Positions 8,609 to 15,871 of a DNA stretch of 19,282 bases are shown here, piece after piece; positions within the stretch are counted from its first letter, which is position 1; every line of letters starts with the position of its first letter. The notes beneath the pieces were generated by a model. The model was not told the origin of the DNA and searched no databases. It saw only the letters and a list, made by a program, of their open reading frames with translations. The DNA is from Zygnema cylindricum. Its lineage: Eukaryota > Streptophyta > Zygnematophyceae > Zygnematales > Zygnemataceae. The translations under genes were made by a program, and so were the position numbers. The DNA is taken from positions 156,027 to 175,308 of the forward strand of contig JBBHKE010003125.1 of the NCBI GenBank assembly GCA_037447655.1. The letters run 5' to 3'.

Positions 8609-9254
8609 TACCGTACAGTACACAAACATACGGGAGTAAAGTACGGAAATTTAATCATAATAAGTTTCGACTTTCGACCAACATTATACGACCAAGTCGC
8701 ATTTCCGCGTGACCAGTGTTGACACTCTACGGTCTCTTTGAATTTGCCACGTGGCATTCTCTCATTGGTGGATGTTGCAATCTAAAGCGCACCAAATGCA
8801 GTCAACAACTATCAATGAGGTCTGTTGGATGGGAGGAGAGGGAAGTTAAGGTGCTAATAAGTGAGGCATTCTATTTTGCTCCCTCTCCATTTCCTCTCCC
8901 TAGCCTTCTCCCTCGCCCGCTCCTTCCCCCCCCCCTCTCTCTCTCTCCCTCTCCTCTTCTTTTACCTCTCCCTCTCCCTCTCCCTCTCCCTTTCCCTCTC
9001 CCCCTCTCTCTCTCACAACAGCGACCGAAGGTCTATAATTTGTATAGAGATGTTATGTGCAAATATTTTTAATTTCCGTTGGTTGCCGTCTTGACAAGTA
9101 TGATGATTATCCAAAGTGTCGCGGCTCAAATTTTTCTAAAAAATATCAACGACCATTGTTACCTCTCAGACCTTTTGAGAATATTGACAAAATTCTTTGT
9201 AATGTTGTTCGCGGATAAAAACAATATAAGAGGTACGACGTCGTACGAAGAGAT
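8609..9254. other. Intergenic with a CT-rich tract
   Basis: Positions 8880-9015 are a pyrimidine-rich (CCCTCT)n-like tract producing Leu/Pro/Ser open frames that I do not regard as genes. A CCACGTGGC core at 8747-8755 is followed by ATTGG. Nothing else is recognisable. Confidence 0.65.
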
Positions 9255-9436
9255 CCGGATTTTTGTAAACAACCTCACTTTTCGTCTAATGGAACTTCAC
9301 CCTTATTAACACTATTTCGACCGTACCTCTATTAACGTAAAAAAACAATTCGAGTTATTAATTCTATTTTAGGCTCGAGGTTCAAAATTTGGGGCCACCA
9401 AATTAAAGTTGTTAACTCTTATAACGATTCAAACTA
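9255..9436 (-). repeat. Left arm of an inverted duplication (MITE fragment plus GGGTA-element end)
   Basis: The reverse complement aligns with 9658-9833 throughout. It includes TTCCATTAGACGAAAAGTG, CCAAATTTTGA and the terminal GATTC of a CACCGTG-family end. At 9300-9305 the text CCC-TTA is the right end of a TTA-flanked element whose left end was not found. Confidence 0.75.
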
Positions 9437-9657
9437 TACTTTACTAAAGTCTTAAAATACTTACTCGCACGAAACTCTAGAAAACAAAACCGTGTATACG
9501 AAACGAAATGTACCAATGGAACTATTACCAACGAAACAAAGTGGAACAAAATGTGCGACGTGACACGCGACCAAAATTGAACCACAACTACGAACCAATA
9601 TTGCTAGATTGACATCGACATTGACATTGATTCTGACACTTGCAAATCCTAGCAGTA

Positions 9658-9833
9658 CACCATGAATCGATATTAGCCTTAATTCCACCTCCCCAAATTT
9701 TGACCCTTGGACCTAAAATAGGATTGATAATCTAATTGTTTCTTTTTGTTAATGTAAGTACTGTCTAATTAGCGTTAATAACTCTAATTTAGGGTAACAT
9801 TCCATTAGACGAAAAGTGGGGTTTGTTACTGGA
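9658..9833 (+). repeat. Right arm of the inverted duplication
   Basis: It starts with a diverged CACCGTG-family terminus, CACCATGAATCGATATTAGC, after TA at 9656-9657. It runs into the left end of the 9792-10529 element, with the same junction order as the arm at 9255-9436. Confidence 0.75.
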
Positions 9834-10529
9834 CGCCGTAGGTATTCGTACAGTATAGTACATATCCGTACCATCAAAAAAAAATTCGTCAGACGAAACA
9901 TCGCTAGTGGAAAGTTGTCGGGAAGCTCCAATGATGTAGGAGTGATTCTTGACCGTTGGATGTTTCACTATTATAGATCCGCGAAGCAATCGGGCACATC
10001 ATCTCGTGGGCCCCAACTCTCCTCGCGAGGAGAGTTGGGGCCCACGAGATGATTGCCATTGGTACACGTCAAAAAACAAATACATATCTACTTCGATCAA
10101 GGGATCACAGGCGTGCACGTCGTTAAGGCCATGTGCCGCCTGCCACGCTGAATGCATGTCAGGTTGAAAATATCCTCGCACGCTTCGTTTGACATCCACC
10201 GACATTCAAGGTTTTGCCGCGACCTTCAAAGTTTGCCTCGTCTTTTTGCCATTCCGTTTCGATATTTCGATTTCTATTTTTAGAATCAAAATCTGGCCGA
10301 AAACTTTATTTACAAATCATTAACTACCTCCGGTCGTACAAATATTTCGTACAGATATCCCGTTTGTAGATATTTTTAAGATTTTTAGAATCTGGACTGT
10401 AACCTATGTGGCGCCAATCATAATTAAGGAATGCTTGTTACTGGCTCGACATAATGGAGCGACTTCCACTAAACGCTGTCAGAAGACTTGTCCCTACTTT
10501 TACTGGGACCGCCTAATGGAATGTTACCC
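9792..10529. mobile_element. TTA-flanked, PIF/Harbinger-like non-autonomous element (738 bp)
   Basis: The left end GGGTAACATTCCATTAG and the reverse complement of the right end are identical for 17 bp. Both sides are flanked by TTA (9789-9791 and 10530-10532). A 3-bp TTA/TAA duplication and GG-starting termini are typical of PIF/Harbinger elements, hence the inferred class. No transposase or Myb-like gene is inside. The perfect palindrome at 9998-10053 is internal to it. Confidence 0.7.
9998..10053. repeat. Perfect 56-bp palindrome without spacer
   Basis: Two 28-bp arms meet at CCTCG|CGAGG (10025/10026). The left arm reads ATCATCTCGTGGGCCCCAAC then TCTCCTCG, and the right arm is its exact reverse complement. 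It lies off-centre in the 9792-10529 element and is GC-rich compared with its surroundings. Confidence 0.97.
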
Positions 10530-10675
10530 TTAGACAGTTTTTAATAGTGTATTGTGAGAAATGTGTTAGTCCCCACTAATATTGCTCGTTATTTGCTACA
10601 ATATTACAAAAAGTGAGTCATGCAAAGGCGTCGACACACGAAAGTGAGTGCGTCGACATAGTAAAACGTCACTCA

Positions 10676-10808
10676 GATTTGATTCCAAGTGATAATATGT
10701 GAAAAATTACGCGAACCTGTTCTCACATGTTCAATGTGAACACAGGCTATACCGGCTTCACTATGTCAAGTGTACCTAAATTAGCGTTATTGAGTAAATT
10801 AAGGTAAT
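10676..10808 (+). repeat. ~135-bp dispersed repeat, copy 1
   Basis: It runs from GATTCCAAGTGATAA through TTACGCGAACCTG and CTCACATGTTCAAYGTGAAC to TAGCGTTATTGARTAAATTA. The same sequence in the same orientation is at 14544-14675. It adjoins the start of the inverted repeat at 10799. Confidence 0.85.
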
Positions 10809-11152
10809 TTTTTTTGGGAATTGCTAATCGCAGAGACGATTTTTGCTGCGCGCAGGTAGTTGTCAGAAATTGTACATTTGAAGTACAATTTCGTACAGGC
10901 TACGTACCTTCGTGGTAAGATTTGACGGTCAATCCGTCGAACAACTTTGACTGGCGGAATACTGTAAAGGCGGTTAGAAAAGTGTCGCGCTTGCGAACGT
11001 CGACCGTCATAAAAAAAAACAATTAACACGGCCGACACAGATTTACTGTAACAAGACTGCGGCAGCCACATATAAATATAATGGCTGCGCGCAGTAGTTA
11101 TCACGTGAACGTGAGCTCCAGAGCACACACCGACATTTGACTTAGCCGCAAA
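10799..11152 (-). repeat. ~350-bp inverted repeat, copy 1 (uninterrupted)
   Basis: Its reverse complement aligns with 12648-12937 plus 13429-13466. It holds the sequence GCGCAGGTAGTTGTCAG with a single TA at 10857-10858. This is the ancestral empty version of the site that carries a transposon in copy 2. Near 11062-11088 GCAGCCA/TGGCTGC forms a short hairpin. Confidence 0.9.
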
Positions 11153-11389
11153 ACATCGTTTTAGTTTCATCGATATTTACACGCGGGTACGTTTTTTATC
11201 CGTACCCGCTGCCAATTCATGATAGAATCCGTTGTTTACAAGTACAAAAAATACCAACCGGCCGTTAACATTCGGCTCTGCTCGAAGCGACGTCAATAGC
11301 CGGCTGCAGTTGCAAGTCAGCGCGCCTCCACAAACCACACGTGCCGTCACGAGATTACGAACCAGTGTGCCGCCTTCGGAAATAGAATC
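11153..11389. other. Intergenic, no gene seen
   Basis: The only structure is the hairpin GCGGGTACG / CGTACCCGC at about 11182-11209 with a T-rich loop. Confidence 0.6.
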
Positions 11390-11392
11390 TTA

Positions 11393-12341
11393 GGGTACGT
11401 CCCCATGTAATCGGTACTTTGATAAAGTATTCTGGACTATAGTGAAGATTCGCCATACTACTTTGAAGAGCGTCCCAATGTGCGAAAATGAAATCGGAAC
11501 TCTGATATGTGACGGTTGTAGACGTAATTACTAACTTGTGACGATTGAAGGCGACTACGAAACTTCCAACGATTAGTGACGCCAACAAAAACAGCGACAG
11601 TTGTAGACGTCTAGATTTTTGTGAAATTGCAAATGTTTAGGGTTTGGTGACATTGTGACGTCACGCTCACTTGTGACAACGTCGACGTCACGGATTCAAG
11701 AACTTTCCGCCATGGTTTCCCGATTTCGTTTTTTCTACTTTTCTCACTCGATTTGCCATTAAATAAAAACCTAAAAAAAATCATTTTTTTTTTTTTTAAA
11801 GATCTTTCATTTTATACCAATATTGTCTTGTCTCATTCTAAAAAGTGTGAGATACAAGCGATAGTGTGAGAGGGAGAGAGGAGAGGCGACGACGGCGAAA
11901 AAATATGTAAAGGACCCATGAATGCAAGTGGAAGTCCGAGACCCCTGCAAATTTTTTTCCGTACATAGCGCGTGACGGGTACGGAGAAAAATAGCGAGGA
12001 CTCTCCCTCGTCCAAAAATTTTACAAATCGTGTGGCGCGTGCGTGGTTCGCTTTTCATTCGCTGTTTGGGCGGTACTTCAACTAAAATCACCCCCTCGAG
12101 GTGATTTTGGATGAAGTTTTTTTTTGGGCAGGATTCTCTTGCCCGGGGGTCGAAAAGGGGAAAACGCCAAAATGCGTTCACATAACGACAAACACGCCGT
12201 ACATCCAAAGTATGAATTGACGTTCACTTTACTTTGGTAAAAATGATTTTCTCGTACGGTTAAAGTTTTTTTCAAAGTTCCCTGGATTTTAGGGCAAAAA
12301 GACAGAGAAAAGTATGTACTTTAATACATGGGGACGTACCC
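11393..12341. mobile_element. TTA-flanked, PIF/Harbinger-like non-autonomous element (949 bp)
   Basis: The left end GGGTACGTCCCCATGTA and the reverse complement of the right end are identical for 17 bp, with TTA at 11390-11392 and 12342-12344. It shares only the GGGTA start with the 9792-10529 element, so it is a different family. The longest frames inside (for example 11807-12208 on the minus strand) show no transposase motif. It contains a lone telobox-like TTTAGGGTTT (11636) and several TGACGTCAC words. Confidence 0.75.
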
Positions 12342-12344
12342 TTA

Positions 12345-12647
12345 GAGGCAGTCGACGAAATAACAACACATATGAACCGTCCGATTAACGTCTGCGGAAT
12401 GCTTTCCCCGTCATCGATCTTCGAGGGCGATTGCCGACAAAGCGTTCTCCACCGTCGGATGATGGGCAACCTGGATGTAATTTGACCGATGGGCAATAGA
12501 TAAAAAACGGCGTGGCAAGTAATAGTTGGACCGCAAGTGACATCCAATAATATAACTGGTCGTCCGATTGACGTTTCCCGTCCATCTTAAATCGAACGTC
12601 TAATGTACACATGCGACGCGACAAGGCGCAAACCTTACGGATCGCCG
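12345..12647. other. Intergenic, no gene seen
   Basis: It includes a weak repeat of CCGATTRACGT words about 180 bp apart (12380 and 12564). No coding or structural feature is supported. Confidence 0.55.
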
Positions 12648-13466
12648 AAAGTCAAATGTCGTTGTGTGCTCTGGAGCTCACGTTCACGTGATAACTACCT
12701 GCGCGCAGCCATTATATTTATATGTGGCTGCCGCAGTTTTGTTACAGTAAATCTGTGCCGGCTGTGTTAATTGTTTATTTTTTATGACGTTCGACGTTCG
12801 CAAGCGCGACACTTTTTTAGCCGCCGTTACAGTATTCCGCCAGTCAAAGTTGTTCGACGGATTGACCGTCAAATCTTACCACGAAGGTACGTAGCCTGTA
12901 CGAAATTGTACTTCAAATGTACAATTTTTGACAACTACACCGTGAATCGCTATTAGCGTACATGACGCTAATTGGGGTACCCCTTTTTTTGGGGCAAATT
13001 CTCAAATAGAATAAAGTACGCTAAATGTTTTTGCACGTTATTTGAGGTACCCCGCTCAATGCGGTTCATAACTGTAATTTAGTTCCCTTTTAAATAGTGT
13101 GGTGTACGGAATGCCAGATCTGTACTATTTCGTACATTTTTAAGTTTAAAAGTACAGAAAATATAGTAATATATAATTGCGTAAATATTTTCCGGCATAC
13201 GCAGATGTCAAAAAAACGCGACGGCGTACGATTTGAACAGTTTCGTACATATACATGTTTTAGTATGGACATATTATGTGTTGAAAATTTTTACAAAGCA
13301 GTTTACAAATTAGAGTACATGATAAATTAGAATCATGGTGTACCCGAAAAAACACAATTTACCGTAAAGTACGCTAATTGTTTCATTACGCTATCTATTT
13401 CATTACGCTAATAGCGATTCACGGTGTACCTGCGCGCAGCAAAAATCGTGTCTGCGATTAGCAATT
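12648..13466 (+). repeat. ~350-bp inverted repeat, copy 2 (interrupted by a MITE)
   Basis: It runs from AGTCAAATGTCG through GGAGCTCACGTTCACGTGAT and GAAATTGTACTTCAAATGTA to CTGCGATTAGCAATTCCCC. It is the reverse complement of 10799-11152 apart from the element inserted at 12938-13426. Confidence 0.9.
12938..13426 (+). mobile_element. TA MITE of the CACCGTG family with intact ends (489 bp)
   Basis: The termini CACCGTGAATCGCTATTAGC and GCTAATAGCGATTCACGGTG are perfect inverted repeats, with TA at 12936-12937 and 13427-13428. The paralogous repeat copy at 10799-11152 has only one TA at the same site, so the insertion boundaries and the TA duplication are directly visible. The class is inferred as Tc1/mariner-like. 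No transposase is present. Confidence 0.92.
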
Positions 13467-13507
13467 CCCCTTTTTTTTTGTCGAATGGCCTTGAACCCAA
13501 ATTAGTA

Positions 13508-14026
13508 CACCGTGAATCGCTATTAGCGTTCATGACTCTAATTGAGGTACCCTGTTTTTTTCGGCAAATTCTCAAATAGAATTAATCTTTCTAAATGTTT
13601 CTACACGTTATTTGAGATACCCATTAAATAAGGTTCATATCTCTAATATGGTCCCATTTTAAATAAGGTGGTGTACGGACTGTCAGAGCCGTACTATTTT
13701 GTACTTTTTCAAGTAGAAAAGTACAGAAAAAATATTTATGATGTCCCGTAGTCGCGCTAACATGTAATTGCGTAAATATTTTCCGACATACGCGGATGTC
13801 AAAAAAACGGGATGGCGTACGATTTGAACAATTTCGTACATGCACATATTTTAGTGTGGAAATATTATGCGTCGAAAATTTTCTACAAAGCAGTTTACAA
13901 ATTAGAGTTAATGATAAATTAGAATAAAAGTTTTTTTGGAAAAAACTGAAATTCCCAATTAGCGTAAATAACGCTAATTGTTTCATTACGCTATCTATTT
14001 CACTAGGCTAATAGCCATTCACGGTG
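13508..14026 (+). mobile_element. TA MITE of the same family, second copy (519 bp)
   Basis: Same orientation and largely colinear with 12938-13426. It shares GAGGTACCC, CAAATTCTCAAATAGAAT, GTCAAAAAAACG and the inverted end TTTCATTACGCTATCTATTT. It is about 30 bp longer, and its right terminal TA has become TT. Confidence 0.9.
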
Positions 14027-14029
14027 TTG

Positions 14030-14486
14030 TGTTGTGTATTGTCACGGATTTTCCAATAATCGATATGTACCTTTTTTTGGGTTTCCGATAATCGGTATAT
14101 AGGCACGATATATCGACTGCGGTGTTATCGCCGATAAAACATCGATAATATCGGTTTTAATCGCGATAACACCGGTACCGATAGCTATCCGCGACAACTG
14201 TACGGTTCTTACTGTACCATTGTGCGGTTTAAACCGTCGTACTGTGACGTCGTTATTCCTTTACACAAAGTACGGAACAGGTTGTTACACATGGCTTGCC
14301 ACGCTATATACAGTGAAAATATACTACAGTATATTATAAATTTTTACTATGTAACTTACTATATTTTTTCCACTTATCGCGGAATTTCTTGGTCTCTGAG
14401 CGATATATCGGGACCCCTGACCGTTCGATAACCGATAACTATCGGTATCGGTGTTATCGCGATAAATTTCTTGTCGATACACAACA
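14030..14486. mobile_element. Foldback element rich in ATCGATA/TATCGG words (457 bp)
   Basis: The ends TGTTGTGTATTGTCACGG and the reverse complement of the right end (TGTTGTGTATCGACAAGA) are imperfect inverted repeats. Inner arms such as GCGATAACACCGGTACCGAT pair with ATCGGTATCGGTGTTATCGC. No clear target duplication was found, so the class is unassigned. It abuts the end of the 13508-14026 element. Confidence 0.65.
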
Positions 14487-14496
14487 TTACAAATTA

Positions 14497-14764
14497 GAAT
14501 TAATAACACTAATTGTTTTTTTACACTAATTAATTCTTAGTAGATTCGATTCCAAGTGATAAAAACTGTGAAACATTACGCGAACCTGGTCTCACATGTT
14601 CAACGTGAACACAGCCTATACGGCTAGCAAAAGTGTACCCAAAATAGCGTTATTGAATAAATTAGAGTATTTTTTTTTTTGTCGACGGGCCTTGAACCTT
14701 AATTAATAACAATAATTGTTTGTTTACATTAATTAATTCTTGACGCTAATAGCGATTCACGGTG
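14497..14764 (+). mobile_element. Partial CACCGTG-family element carrying dispersed repeat copy 2
   Basis: The right end GCTAATAGCGATTCACGGTG is intact with TA at 14765-14766; no matching left end was found. A ~46-bp direct repeat (GAATTAATAACACTAATTGT... and TTAATTAATAACAATAATTG...) brackets 14544-14698. That stretch is the second copy of the 10676-10808 repeat followed by GGCCTTGAACC, also present at 13489. Confidence 0.65.
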
Positions 14765-14771
14765 TACTGTA

Positions 14772-14970
14772 CACCGTGAATCGTTATTAGCCATATGTCC
14801 GCTATATCGGCATCCCAAAATTTTGACATTGATACCTTAAATATAATAAATTACACTATTTAAGGACGTGGACCCTAATCTGCCACGTCTCCTGGCACTA
14901 AATTAGAATGAATGACGCTAATTTTTTCTTTACACTAATAATTTCTTTAGTCTAATAACGATTCACGGTG
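14772..14970 (+). mobile_element. ~199-bp TA MITE, copy 2
   Basis: The ends CACCGTGAATCGTTATTAGC and CTAATAACGATTCACGGTG pair, with TA at 14770-14771 and 14971-14972. It is the reverse-complement twin of 8414-8608. Confidence 0.9.
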
Positions 14971-14982
14971 TACCGTCCGCGG

Positions 14983-15304
14983 TCACAAACTCACAATGTT
15001 TGTTAGTGGAACGCCAAAATTTAGTGCTCCGTCATTTTCGGGCAGATAACGACAAATTTCGATTTGAACAGCCTTAGAACTAAAGTCCACCACAGCATTG
15101 CAGTCCACTCTATTAATGATTCCACTCTGATTCGTAATCAATTGTCTTTCGTGATTTTCTTCACCTGTCACAAACTCACAACATTTGTTTAGTGGAACGC
15201 CATAAAAAAAACTGCTGAGTCATTTTTGGGCAGATTCCAAAACATTTCGATTTGTACAGCTGTGGAACTGAAGTCCACTACGGTATTGCAGTCCACTCTA
15301 TTTA
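14983..15304. repeat. 185-bp tandem duplication upstream of the right expansin
   Basis: TCACAAACTCACAA, TAGTGGAACGCC, GTCATTTTYGGGCAGAT, ATTTCGATTTG and ATTGCAGTCCACTCTATT occur in the same order at 14983-15121 and 15168-15304. The later copy ends about 415 bp before the right gene's start codon. Confidence 0.88.
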
Positions 15305-15603
15305 TGATGTACTAACTTTGATTGGCAAAGGTGAATCTATCCGATTATGTTTAAGCGAATCTTGAACGTTGAAACAGGTCGAGATCCACTTCACAGCATC
15401 GATTTTCATTTTTTTGCTGTTTTTTAAATGGAATAAAGATTCGTGTTTTTGTCGGCACTCGCCGGATTCCCGTCTTTCAAATCCCACCGACCAGCTCCGC
15501 AAGTTAACCGAATCACCGTATCTCACGATCACGATCCTCTCCCGTGAAATCCGGAGCCCTTTCCGTACGGAAAATCACGCGCTCCTTTGCAACGCGTGGA
15601 AAC

Positions 15604-15609
15604 TATAAA
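15604..15609 (+). promoter_or_regulatory. Candidate TATA box of the right expansin
   Basis: ACTATAAAC resembles the plant TATA consensus and lies 112 bp before the ATG. A CT-rich stretch (15624-15650), common in plant 5' leaders, follows at the distance expected for a transcription start. Positions 15305-15600 show nothing else. Confidence 0.4.
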
Positions 15610-15720
15610 CACATCATTTGTTCGCTCTCTCTCTCATCTCTCCTCTCCTTTTGTAGAAAGCAATCAAGGAAAATTTTGTAAACATTGTCACATTGTTAAT
15701 CGCAGCTAAGGATTGGCAAC

Positions 15721-15871
15721 ATGGCAAACTGGCAATCTTCCACGTGGCACTTGCTTCTGATTGGCTTCCTCTTTTTGTCGACATTGAAACAGACAAAGGC
15801 GTGGGAGACTGCGTGGGAGAATGCGACCGCCATGTGGTATCCGGGATATCCGGGTCAGGGAAGTCCAGACA
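15721..15871 (+). CDS. Right expansin exon 1 (signal peptide)
   Basis: 151 nt, 50 codons plus 1, donor A|GTAAGT. The start context AACATGGC is a good plant match and is the first ATG after the CT-rich leader. The WY of MWYPGYPGQ aligns with the left gene's TWYQ. The usual Gly of the family's TWYG is Pro here. Confidence 0.9.

Noticed and set aside
11636-11645. Telobox-like TTTAGGGTTT
   Set aside because: A single copy inside a transposon, with no array and no gene downstream.
11807-12208. 133-codon minus-strand frame inside the 949-bp element
   Set aside because: No transposase, Myb or other recognisable motif; an overlapping frame of similar quality argues for chance.
12771-12956. Frames shared by the two 350-bp repeat copies (RQARHF, VVRRIDRQILPRRYVACTKL)
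   Set aside because: The similar peptides only reflect the DNA repeat; in one copy the frame runs into an inserted MITE.
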